A stretch of 18,444 nt of DNA from CAZAOY01 sp964486925 (GCA_964486925.1 CAZAOY010000050.1:1-18444), one strand, 5' to 3'. Shown: positions 1 through 6,657, numbered from the stretch's first letter. Numbers and translations: made by a program. The notes: generated by a model not told the origin, from the letters alone.

Positions 1-114
1 AATAACTACCAAAAATCACTTAATGTAAAGTTACGTCTTATTGAGGTTATCTCCTCCTCATCTAGCTCAAACGGTAAGGAGCGCTGTGAGTTTTTATTTC
101 AAATAACAGAGTAA
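1..114 (+). CDS. C-terminal fragment of an unrecognised protein
   Basis: The frame starting at base 1 is open from the window edge to a TAA at 112-114, giving 37 residues that contain a run of six serines and end in RCEFLFQITE. The start lies outside the window. Only 11 bases separate this stop from the ATG of the Fpg-like gene, and that gene's AAGGAG ribosome binding site begins inside the stop codon, so the two are probably cotranscribed. The fragment is too short to assign a family. It is called coding because the frame is fully open and the spacing fits an operon. Confidence 0.5.
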   Translation, partial: NNYQKSLNVKLRLIEVISSSSSSNGKERCEFLFQITE

Positions 115-125
115 GGAGAACGGCT

Positions 126-965
126 ATGATTGAGCTACCCGAAAGCTATCTGCTCGCCGACCAGATAAACGCTACCCTTGTTGGCAAAACAATATTAAAC
201 GCCACCGCAAACCATACTCCACACAAGTTTGCATGGTACAGCGGTGACCCTTCAACCTATCAATCTATGCTTACGGGTAGAAGAGTCACCGCCGCAACAC
301 CGGGAACAAAGTATTCCTGCGGAGGAAATGTGGAGATTTTATGCGATGATATGCTTTTAATAATCACCACCCCGATAAAGTACCATGCGGTTGGAGAAAA
401 GCTACCTGCTAAGCACCAGCTCTGGCTTGAGTTCGAGGACTTTTCAAGTATGACCTGCACGATACAGATGTGGGGGTCAATGTTTTGCTATAAGGCAGAT
501 GAAGAAGGGCTTCCTGATAACTATAAAGTAAAGAAATCACCCACACCACTTGAATCCGAGTTTAACAAAGATTATTTTAGCGGTCTAATTTCCAGTGTAA
601 AGAAAAATCTATCTGCTAAAGCATTTCTTGCGACCGAACAGCGTATCCCCGGTCTTGGTAACGGTGTATTACAGGACATACTCTTTAATGCAAAGATACA
701 TCCAAAGACTAAGCTTGAAAAGCTTAGCGAAAGCGAGATAGACACGCTGTATAATGCAGTTAAAAACACACTTTTAGATATGACCTCAAAGGGCGGCAGA
801 GATACCGAGCGGGATCTATTCTCTTGTAATGGCGGGTACAAAACAATTCTTTCCAGTAAAACTGTGGATAAGCCGTGCCCTGTTTGTGGGTGCGGTATTG
901 TTAGAGAACCATACTTAGGCGGGAATATTTACTTTTGCACGGTATGTCAACCGTTAAAGAAGTGA
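126..965 (+). CDS. Fpg/Nei-like DNA glycosylase, atypical N-terminus
   Basis: This 279-residue protein has the Fpg (MutM)/endonuclease VIII layout: an N-terminal beta-sandwich with the ELPE signature, a helix-two-turn-helix region with GLGN at 176-179, and a C-terminal zinc finger with cysteines at 251, 254, 271 and 274. Family members excise oxidised bases and nick the abasic site in base excision repair. Classical members begin MPELPE, and the proline exposed after Met removal is the nucleophile. Here the start is MIELPE, so Ile replaces that proline while Glu3 is kept. The DNA-contacting zinc-finger arginine (five residues before the third cysteine) is Gly. Lys62 in GTKY may match the beta-hairpin lysine. 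AAGGAG at 113-118 supports the start. The stop lies 11 bases before the next glycosylase-like gene. The fold assignment is firm; classical 8-oxoguanine glycosylase activity is doubtful. Confidence 0.85.
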   Translation: MIELPESYLLADQINATLVGKTILNATANHTPHKFAWYSGDPSTYQSMLTGRRVTAATPGTKYSCGGNVEILCDDMLLIITTPIKYHAVGEKLPAKHQLWLEFEDFSSMTCTIQMWGSMFCYKADEEGLPDNYKVKKSPTPLESEFNKDYFSGLISSVKKNLSAKAFLATEQRIPGLGNGVLQDILFNAKIHPKTKLEKLSESEIDTLYNAVKNTLLDMTSKGGRDTERDLFSCNGGYKTILSSKTVDKPCPVCGCGIVREPYLGGNIYFCTVCQPLKK

Positions 966-976
966 GGGACATTTAT

Positions 977-1603
977 ATGGACATCAACAGATACCTAACA
1001 GATTTCTGCATGAAAAACAACATTGACCTAACTAACACGCAGTTCCCTAACTGTGACATCGACCCTAACAGTATTAAGGTGATAATGATTAGTGAAGTAC
1101 CTCCAAAAAATCCTGACGACTATTTTTACAGTAATACTGAAAACACGGATTATTTAAGGACAACGCTTGGGGTGTTTCAAAATGCAGGAGTGAATGTAAC
1201 CTCGATAAAGGATATTTTAGAGCTCGGTATCTACATCACAACCGCTATGAAAACTCCAAAGCCTACCTATGTAATTGACCCCGCAGTCGTAACCGCACAT
1301 CTGCCTATATTAGAGGAAGAGCTTAAACTTTTTCCGAATCTGGAGGTTGTAATGCTAATGGGCGACGTTGCGGCAAAGTCGTTAAATCTAATCTCCAAAG
1401 CAAGGACAAAGAAAGCCGCCTGTCCAGCCGGTGCGGCAGGCAGACGTAGGCATTGGAATGGTGAGGAGTTTTACTTTGGTACTGCACGTGTTATCCCGTC
1501 CTATATTATGACCGGCAAAAACCTTTTGATTGAGCCGTTTAAATGCGATACTATATCTGAAGATATACGACGAATGATGGGGATTTTAAAGGGTGGGCGT
1601 TAA
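977..1603 (+). CDS. Uracil-DNA glycosylase-superfamily protein
   Basis: The 208-residue product resembles the short UDG-fold proteins of Clostridia. Near the N-terminus VIMISEVPP (35-43), followed by DDYFY (47-51), sits where the water-activating GEAPG-type motif lies in family 4/5 enzymes. A central LMGD (127-130) and a late VIPSYIMTGKN (172-182) fit the fold's core strand and its HPSP-type leucine-loop motif. The classical catalytic residues are not obvious, so base specificity cannot be read from sequence. An in-frame ATG at 935 overlaps the previous gene, but ATG 977 is preferred because GAGGG at 964-968 is well placed and the protein then begins after the upstream stop. The gene forms a tight pair with the Fpg-like gene, suggesting a joint repair role. 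Confidence 0.75.
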   Translation: MDINRYLTDFCMKNNIDLTNTQFPNCDIDPNSIKVIMISEVPPKNPDDYFYSNTENTDYLRTTLGVFQNAGVNVTSIKDILELGIYITTAMKTPKPTYVIDPAVVTAHLPILEEELKLFPNLEVVMLMGDVAAKSLNLISKARTKKAACPAGAAGRRRHWNGEEFYFGTARVIPSYIMTGKNLLIEPFKCDTISEDIRRMMGILKGGR

Positions 1604-1631
1604 GCAACTACGCAATAATAAGACCTAAATA

Positions 1632-1691
1632 CTGTAAATAGCAATAAAGTCCATCGGTAAATCTACCAATGGGCTTTATTGCTATTTACAG
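1632..1691. terminator. Very long bidirectional hairpin terminator
   Basis: A 60-base inverted repeat centred at 1661/1662 pairs 28 bases on each side around the loop AATC, with one mismatch (1655/1668) and one T-G position (1650/1673). It lies between the convergent UDG-like gene and the minus-strand DUF3892 gene. A long A/T-rich stem with weak T-tracts on both sides fits a shared terminator. It is much longer than ordinary terminators. Confidence 0.7.
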
Positions 1692-1721
1692 ATTATTACA
1701 AAGAAAACCAAAACTCGTTAA

Positions 1722-2051
1722 TTAGATTACAGGTAGATTTGACAGGTTGTTCCCTTCCTCACCGTCAGCAATCGATCTAAGGTACTCTGTCCCCTTATTT
1801 TCAGCAACCGCCACACCTCTTATTAGGCCTTGCTTTGCCATCTCTACCCCTTCTTCCTTAGAAACAGAGCGACCGCTCTCAAGGTGGTAGCCTATAATCT
1901 CACCGGATTGTTTTATAATTGCGTCGATAGCCTCTGCACTTTCCTTTGGTGTCGGTATAAACTCATTCGCATTGTTTGCTAACGCATTAGCATTAATAAT
2001 GTTTAAATCTTTACTACCTGTTTTATCATTACCAATATTGTTTGTATTCAT
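1722..2051 (-). CDS. DUF3892 family small protein
   Basis: This 109-residue protein has an Asn/Ala-rich N-terminal half and a C-terminal domain (about 50-104) of the DUF3892 type. Recognisable parts are GYHLESG, VSKEEGVEMAKQG, IRGVAVAENKGTEYL and a final NNLSNLPVI. DUF3892 proteins are common in Firmicutes and have no known biochemical function. No signal peptide or membrane segment is visible, so it is probably cytoplasmic. AAGGGGAG lies just upstream of the minus-strand ATG. It is transcribed alone, convergent with the repair pair and divergent from the helix-turn-helix operon. The family call rests on recognition of the domain's conserved words. Confidence 0.75.
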   Translation of the reverse strand: MNTNNIGNDKTGSKDLNIINANALANNANEFIPTPKESAEAIDAIIKQSGEIIGYHLESGRSVSKEEGVEMAKQGLIRGVAVAENKGTEYLRSIADGEEGNNLSNLPVI

Positions 2052-2185
2052 AATATTCTCCCCTTTACTATAAAACTTGGTATAGGTATATAATACCCTG
2101 TATATATTTTACTATACATCTACATTACCAGAAAACCGAGTAGCTTTTAATCTTTTACGCATTCATAAAAATTTATTTAAAACCC

Positions 2186-2214
2186 TTGACTTTAATAATA
2201 TTAAATGCTATACT
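2186..2214 (+). promoter_or_regulatory. Sigma-A-type promoter of the DUF2089 operon
   Basis: TTGACT (2186-2191) and TATACT (2209-2214) are separated by exactly 17 bases. The spacer contains the first operator-like repeat, and a second repeat starts on the last base of the -10 box. Confidence 0.75.
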
Positions 2215-2259
2215 TAATATTATTAAATATTTGTTTAACTAATACTTTAATAATATTAA
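2192..2259 (+). repeat. Three-copy operator-like 13-bp element
   Basis: TTAATAATATTAA occurs at 2192-2204 and 2247-2259, and its reverse complement at 2214-2226. Centres are 22 and 33 bases apart, close to two and three DNA turns, so all copies face the same side of the helix. One lies between the -35 and -10 boxes, one covers the transcription start region, and one ends just before the ribosome binding site. The inferred role is repressor binding, most likely by the helix-turn-helix protein encoded next. Confidence 0.6.
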
Positions 2260-2277
2260 GCAAGGAGGTGATATAAA

Positions 2278-2574
2278 GTGGCTATTGATGTTATCCCCGA
2301 ATGGTTATCCGGATTAGATGATGATGATGTCAGCTTTATTAAAAAGTTTCTGATAGCATCCGGCTCATTAAAGGAGGTTGCGGCGGTTTATGGTGTGACC
2401 TATCCAACAGTACGTTTAAGGCTTGACCGCCTTATCCAGAAGATACAGATATCAGAGGATAAGCAAAGCGAACCATTTATTTCGCTAATAAAGCGGTTGG
2501 CTGTTAATGAACGAATAGACTTTGACACCGCTAAGGTACTTATTTCTGAATATAAAAAAACCAAAAAGGAGTAA
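2278..2574 (+). CDS. DUF2089-like helix-turn-helix protein
   Basis: This 98-residue protein resembles the C-terminal part of DUF2089 proteins: an acidic WLSGLDDDDVSFIKKF segment, then SGSLKEVAAVYGVTYPTVRLRLDRLI (about 28-53), a helix-turn-helix whose recognition helix starts at YPTVRLRL. The N-terminal zinc ribbon of full-length DUF2089 proteins is absent. The start is GTG, fixed by a perfect AAGGAGGTGAT at about 2262-2272. It is probably a DNA-binding transcription factor acting on its own promoter, where three 13-bp repeats overlap the core elements. The downstream membrane-protein gene starts 6 bases after the stop, so the pair may work as regulator and membrane effector or sensor. DNA binding and autoregulation are inferred. 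Confidence 0.75.
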   Translation: MAIDVIPEWLSGLDDDDVSFIKKFLIASGSLKEVAAVYGVTYPTVRLRLDRLIQKIQISEDKQSEPFISLIKRLAVNERIDFDTAKVLISEYKKTKKE

Positions 2575-2580
2575 AACGAT

Positions 2581-2994
2581 ATGACTATATATAGAAGCTT
2601 GTTCGCAATTATTTTGTTTGGTGGCTTTGGGCTCGCATTTTTTGTTGGGGTAATATACCTACAAATCTTTCTATCTAAGAAGGAAAACAGATGGCTTGGA
2701 CTAATTCTCCCAATATTAAGTCTGTCACTATCATTAATGGTTGTTATAGGTATGACAGCATTTACAAACATAACAACCGATTCATCTGTTTTGACTAACG
2801 GTACTGTTTACGAAGCCTCCGACCAAATTAGATCCACAATAGTCTACACCCCCGGACTTGCCATTAAAATGGTGTACATCTTTGCTATCTGCAACATTCC
2901 AACAGTTATATGCTTAATTATATACTTTAGCTTTCGCAAAAAGTTTAGTAAAGGTCGAGAGATTAATAGGATGAATATTCAAGACCTAGAGTGA
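2581..2994 (+). CDS. Three-segment membrane protein of unknown function
   Basis: The 137-residue product has three strongly hydrophobic segments at about 6-29, 38-61 and 95-117. A roughly 33-residue loop (about 62-94) between segments 2 and 3 is rich in Thr and Ser and probably lies outside the cell. The C-terminal tail is basic. I do not recognise a family. It follows the DUF2089-like gene by 6 bases with its own AAGGAG, so the two are almost certainly one operon. Coupling to a small DNA-binding protein suggests envelope sensing or housekeeping, but no catalytic motif is visible. Confidence 0.7.
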   Translation: MTIYRSLFAIILFGGFGLAFFVGVIYLQIFLSKKENRWLGLILPILSLSLSLMVVIGMTAFTNITTDSSVLTNGTVYEASDQIRSTIVYTPGLAIKMVYIFAICNIPTVICLIIYFSFRKKFSKGREINRMNIQDLE

Positions 2995-3030
2995 GAAGTA
3001 TAACTGTAAGAAAAAATTTATCTCAAATCG

Positions 3031-3059
3031 TTGACATTTTCTAAAAAAGGTGATATACT
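3031..3059 (+). promoter_or_regulatory. Sigma-A promoter of the thrS leader
   Basis: A consensus TTGACA (3031-3036) and TATACT (3054-3059) are 17 bases apart. Transcription should begin near 3066. The palindrome ACTAATTAGT (3057-3066) sits across the expected start. Confidence 0.85.
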
Positions 3060-3065
3060 AATTAG

Positions 3066-3345
3066 TAATATAACTAATACAGTGACGAGGACGGCCTACA
3101 GCAAAGGTTTTACAGAGAGATTGCAGTATAGTGTGATGCAGTTAAACTAGCTTTAGGTTACCACCTTTGAGTGTATGGCAACAGGACTAATCTCCTGCAT
3201 AACCATACCGTTTTGCGAGCGTTACTTCGCTATCAAGTGATGGTGTATATTTCTTATACGGCATAATTTGGGTGGAACCGTGGAGGTTATAATCTGTAAT
3301 TATAGCGCTTCATCCCATTTTCATATGTGGGATGAAGCGTTTTTG
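3066..3345 (+). promoter_or_regulatory. Threonine T-box riboswitch
   Basis: This untranslated leader has the parts of a T-box element, in which uncharged tRNA pairs with the RNA and prevents termination. The base of Stem I forms by pairing 3094-3100 and 3102-3107 with 3164-3169, 3172-3175 and 3177-3179. The specifier loop then exposes ACC (3160-3162), a threonine codon, followed by a purine. AGAGAGAT near 3114 and GTGATGCAG near 3133 match distal Stem I motifs. The T-box sequence GGGTGGAACCGTGG is at 3270-3283; its TGGA would pair with a tRNA ending UCCA. A terminator follows at 3306-3345. Specifier and downstream gene agree (Thr, thrS). Confidence 0.93.
3306..3345 (+). terminator. T-box-controlled terminator before thrS
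   Basis: CGCTTCATCCCA (3306-3317) pairs perfectly with TGGGATGAAGCG (3328-3339), followed by TTTTT. It is the alternative to the antiterminator formed by the T-box sequence at 3270-3283. Confidence 0.9.
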
Positions 3346-3369
3346 TTTTATTAATTTGGAGGTAGTATA

Positions 3370-5304
3370 ATGATTAATGTAACTTTAAAGGACAATGTTG
3401 TAAAGCAGTACCCTAAAAACACCACCGCCGAGGAGGTAACTAAGGATCTTAGCATGGGTCTATACCGTGTGGCTACTAGCTGTTTAATCGATGGTAAGCT
3501 TTCCGACCTTCGCACTAGCCTAGACAAGGATTGCACCCTTGCAATCCTAACCTTTGATGACTCCGACGGTAAGAAAACCTTCTGGCATACCGCTTCGCAT
3601 GTTCTTGCACAGGCGGTAAAGCGCCTTTACCCTAATGTAAAGCTTGCAATCGGTCCTGCTATCGATAATGGATTCTACTATGATATCGATACCGATAAAC
3701 CTTTTACCTCAGAGGATCTAACTAAGATAGAAAAGGTAATGAAGGAGATTATAAAGGAAAAACCCGCTATCGAGCGCTTTGAGCTTGACCCAGACGAAGC
3801 GATTAAGCTAATGGCAGAGCAGGGCGAGGTATACAAGGTTGAGCTTATTAATGAGCACGCAGATAACGGCGAAAAGATTAGCTTTTACCGCCAAGGGGAG
3901 TTTGTTGACCTTTGTGCGGGGCCTCATCTGCTTAACCTATCGGTAATTAAAGCGTTAAAGCTTACCCAGTGTACAGGCGCATACTGGCGCGGTGATGCGA
4001 ACAACACCCAGTTAGCACGTATATATGGTACTGCTTTCCCTAAAGCTAATCTGTTAGAGGAGTATCTGCTTGCGGTTGAGGAGGCTAAAAAGCGTGACCA
4101 TAACAAGCTAGGACGTGAGCTTGAGCTGTTTACCACCGTTGACTATATCGGTCAAGGTCTGCCAATCCTGCTACCAAAGGGTACTAAGATAATACAAACC
4201 CTTCAACGTTTCGTGGAGGACGAAGAAGAAAGACGTGGTTATCAGCTAACCAAAACCCCGCTTATGGCAAAGCGTGACCTTTATAGAATCTCTGGTCACT
4301 GGGATCACTATCGGGATGGGATGTTTGTACTAGGTGACGAAGAAGCAGATGAGGTGTTTGCTCTGCGTCCAATGACCTGTCCGTTCCAGTTTCAGGCATA
4401 CCTAACCAAGATGAGAAGCTATCGTGACCTACCGCTTAGATACAACGAAACCTCTACACTATTTAGGAACGAATCCTCCGGGGAGATGCACGGTCTTATC
4501 CGTGTACGTCAGTTTACCATCTCTGAGGGGCATATTGCCTGTCTACCGGAACAGCTAGAGGACGAATTTAAGGGTTGTCTTGATCTTGCAAACTTTATGC
4601 TAAAGACACTAGGCTTAGATGACGATGTTAGCTACCGATTCTCTAAGTGGGACGAGAGCAACAAGGATAAATATATCGGCGAAGCCTCTGAATGGGAGGA
4701 TATCCAGTCCCGTATGAAGGTTATCCTAGATGACCTTAAGGTAAACTACGAGGAAGCCGAAGGCGAAGCGGCATTCTACGGGCCAAAGCTAGATATCCAG
4801 ATTAAGAATGTCCACGGCAAAGAGGACACCCTAATCACCATCCAGATAGACTTCCAGCTTGCCTCACGTTTTGGCATGGAATATGTTGACAAGGACGGCC
4901 AGAAGAAACACCCTTACGTTATCCACCGCACCTCTATCGGCTGTTACGAAAGAACCCTTGCTCTGCTAATCGAAAAGTACGCAGGCGCATTCCCGCTATG
5001 GTTATCCCCTGTTCAGGCTAAGATTCTTCCAATCGGAGAAAGACAGCACGAGTACGCACAAACCGTTAAAACTGCACTACAAAATCTAGGTATAAGGGTT
5101 GAATTAGACGACCGTAACGAAAAGATCGGCTACAAGATCCGTGAGGCACAGCTAGAGAAGGTGCCATACATGATAGTGTTAGGCGACAAAGAGGTATCCG
5201 ACAACATGGTAAGCATACGCTCCCGCAAGGACGGCGACAAAGGCACAATGTCGGTATCAGAGCTATCCGCTATGCTACTTGAGGAGATAGGTAATAGGGT
5301 GTAG
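3370..5304 (+). CDS. thrS: Threonine--tRNA ligase
   Basis: The enzyme activates threonine with ATP and charges tRNA-Thr in the cytoplasm. The 644-residue length is normal. Order: TGS domain (about 1-62), editing domain with H73/H77 in HTASH and C182/H186 in LCAGPH, class II catalytic core (about 250-545) and a C-terminal anticodon-binding domain. Zinc-binding residues match C337, H388 and H519. Motif 2 reads RYNETSTLFRNESSGEMHG, and the usual FTQDDAHI is FTISEGHI, a subtype I associate with some Clostridia; catalytic ligands look intact. GGAGG precedes the ATG by 7 bases. It is controlled by the threonine T-box upstream and ends at a strong terminator, so it is monocistronic. Confidence 0.98.
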   Translation: MINVTLKDNVVKQYPKNTTAEEVTKDLSMGLYRVATSCLIDGKLSDLRTSLDKDCTLAILTFDDSDGKKTFWHTASHVLAQAVKRLYPNVKLAIGPAIDNGFYYDIDTDKPFTSEDLTKIEKVMKEIIKEKPAIERFELDPDEAIKLMAEQGEVYKVELINEHADNGEKISFYRQGEFVDLCAGPHLLNLSVIKALKLTQCTGAYWRGDANNTQLARIYGTAFPKANLLEEYLLAVEEAKKRDHNKLGRELELFTTVDYIGQGLPILLPKGTKIIQTLQRFVEDEEERRGYQLTKTPLMAKRDLYRISGHWDHYRDGMFVLGDEEADEVFALRPMTCPFQFQAYLTKMRSYRDLPLRYNETSTLFRNESSGEMHGLIRVRQFTISEGHIACLPEQLEDEFKGCLDLANFMLKTLGLDDDVSYRFSKWDESNKDKYIGEASEWEDIQSRMKVILDDLKVNYEEAEGEAAFYGPKLDIQIKNVHGKEDTLITIQIDFQLASRFGMEYVDKDGQKKHPYVIHRTSIGCYERTLALLIEKYAGAFPLWLSPVQAKILPIGERQHEYAQTVKTALQNLGIRVELDDRNEKIGYKIREAQLEKVPYMIVLGDKEVSDNMVSIRSRKDGDKGTMSVSELSAMLLEEIGNRV

Positions 5305-5370
5305 GGTTGGTGTATATATCGATGAAATAATGAAAGTATAGTTTGTATTTATTATAAAGTACTACTATGT

Positions 5371-5409
5371 AAGCCGCCTTAGGATTATTCGTCCTAAGGC
5401 GGCTTTTTG
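5371..5409 (+). terminator. Rho-independent terminator of thrS
   Basis: A perfect 14-base-pair stem (5371-5384 with 5392-5405) has a 7-base loop and a T-tract (5404-5408). The GC-rich core AGCCGCCTTAGG makes it strong. Confidence 0.93.
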
Positions 5410-5534
5410 TTTACTTTAAAGTGTCGCTTATTATCTATATTGTGTTTTTATTGTTAACTTTACCTTTAACGTATAGATATTAATGACTAGTATTTCTAAA
5501 TTTTCTTTTTAGTTACTTTTCCTAATATGGTTAA

Positions 5535-5564
5535 TTGACACTTGTATATAATTGAAAATATATA
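5535..5564 (+). promoter_or_regulatory. Promoter-like sequence downstream of thrS
   Basis: TTGACA (5535-5540) and TATATA (5559-5564) are 18 bases apart in an AT-rich stretch. It could drive the gene remnant and the lipoprotein downstream, in parallel with the better candidate at 5594-5622. Confidence 0.4.
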
Positions 5565-5593
5565 CAACTTTAAAGTAAATTAATGTAAATTTG

Positions 5594-5622
5594 TTGCATT
5601 TTACTTCTTTTTATGTTACAAT
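5594..5622 (+). promoter_or_regulatory. Promoter candidate for the lipoprotein region
   Basis: TTGCAT (5594-5599) and TACAAT (5617-5622) are 17 bases apart. The araC gene further on has the identical pair of hexamers and spacing, which supports this being a real promoter type in the genome. No terminator lies between it and the lipoprotein gene. Confidence 0.55.
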
Positions 5623-5720
5623 TTAACATATTAAGCGTTATTCAGATAAGGAGTTATATTACGTTTTGTCCAAATTGAAAATTTCAATATTAAGGTGAAA
5701 CAGGTCGGTGAAAAAACAAA

Positions 5721-5875
5721 ATGGGTTGTATGTGTGGTATGGGTAGATCAATGTTAGTTTTTATACATTTGGTTTATGGCTACTAATAGGCAAGCGTAAA
5801 AGTACAAGCAATACAGCTTTTAAGAATAATCCAAAAGCAATATCTCAGAGTTTTGGTAGAAAGTGGAAATTTTAA
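5721..5875 (+). pseudogene. Possible frameshifted small membrane-protein gene
   Basis: An ATG at 5721 opens a 21-codon frame (MGCMCGMGRSMLVFIHLVYGY) ending in TAA at 5784-5786. From 5747 the -1 frame is open to TAA at 5873-5875 and contains LLIGKRKSTSNTAFKN and a basic, aromatic end FGRKWKF. Joining the frames near 5775-5783 would give a protein of about 50 residues with a Cys/Gly/Met-rich start, a hydrophobic segment and a basic tail. That looks like one small protein broken by a single-base loss, or less likely a programmed frameshift. No canonical slippery heptamer or strong ribosome binding site is seen. The family is unrecognised. Confidence 0.35.
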
Positions 5876-5914
5876 TAGATAAGTGGTTTGCAAACAAAAA
5901 CAAGGAGTATTAAC

Positions 5915-6514
5915 ATGAAAAAAGCTTTTATACTATCAATAGTTACAATTGCCATCTTAACTTTATCAGCGTGTTCGTCTGATAATTCTAGTAGCATTAA
6001 TTCAAGCAGCTCATCAGCAATAGAAACTTCATCAGAAATTGAGACATCCACCGAAACTGAAAGTTCATCCGAAGTCGAAAGTTCAACTAGCGAAGAAGTA
6101 GAATCTTCATCGTCGAAACAGGAGAGTAGCTCTGAGGCAAAATCAAAAAACAATTTAGGGGATTATAATGTTAAAGTTAAGTCTTTCTTTTTAACCAAGG
6201 ATTATGAGAAGAAAGATGTTATCGTAGTTTCCTATGAATTTACAAACAATTCAAAAGAAGCTTCTGACTTTTCATTTTCAATAATAACCACTGCATATCA
6301 AGACGGTGTTGAATTAGAAAGTGCATTTGTTGTAAGTGACAAAAAGTATGATTCAGGTTCATCATCAAAAAAAATCAAGCCTGGGAAAACAATTACAGTT
6401 CAAAAGGCATATGTTTTAGCTGATACTAAAACAGAGGTTGAAATAGAAGCAAAAGAACTAATTAGTTTTAGCGATGAAATAGTTACAAAAACTTTTAAAC
6501 TAGCAAAAAAGTAA
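5915..6514 (+). CDS. DUF5067 domain lipoprotein
   Basis: The start at 5915 is set by AAGGAG at 5902-5907; an earlier in-frame ATG (5888) has no such site. The protein opens with a lipoprotein signal peptide ending in lipobox LSAC (17-20), so it is exported and anchored through Cys20. A Ser/Glu-rich low-complexity linker runs to about residue 78. The C-terminal domain (about 80-195) matches DUF5067: YNVKVKSF, TKDYEKKDVIVVSYEFTNNS, a YQDGVELE-like segment and PGKTITVQKAYVL. Such domains are immunoglobulin-like and found on Gram-positive surfaces; function is unknown. It is transcribed alone and ends at a bidirectional terminator. Confidence 0.85.
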   Translation: MKKAFILSIVTIAILTLSACSSDNSSSINSSSSSAIETSSEIETSTETESSSEVESSTSEEVESSSSKQESSSEAKSKNNLGDYNVKVKSFFLTKDYEKKDVIVVSYEFTNNSKEASDFSFSIITTAYQDGVELESAFVVSDKKYDSGSSSKKIKPGKTITVQKAYVLADTKTEVEIEAKELISFSDEIVTKTFKLAKK

Positions 6515-6591
6515 TTGGATTATCACATACAAATATAACCAGTTTATTATTAACTTTGCCACTAAACTATATAACAATCTACCCATAACCC

Positions 6592-6627
6592 AAAAAGCTA
6601 CTCTGCAAACTGCAAAGTAGCTTTTTT
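6592..6627. terminator. Bidirectional terminator
   Basis: AAAAAGCTACT at the 5' side pairs with AGTAGCTTTTT at the 3' side, with inner GCA/TGC pairing. A-run and T-run flank the stem, so it can serve both the plus-strand lipoprotein and the minus-strand spoIIIA genes, which converge here. Confidence 0.85.
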
Positions 6628-6657
6628 CGTTATATTTACCTACAGCAAACAACACCC

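Noticed and set aside
2192..2259. Repeats resembling a mini CRISPR or iteron array
   Set aside because: The units are only 13 bases, one is inverted, spacing is unequal, and they coincide with promoter elements; an operator set fits better.
5665..5700. Possible leader peptide starting with TTG after AAGGAG at 5648
   Set aside because: The frame is only about ten codons with no codon bias, and the spacing to the ribosome binding site is long.
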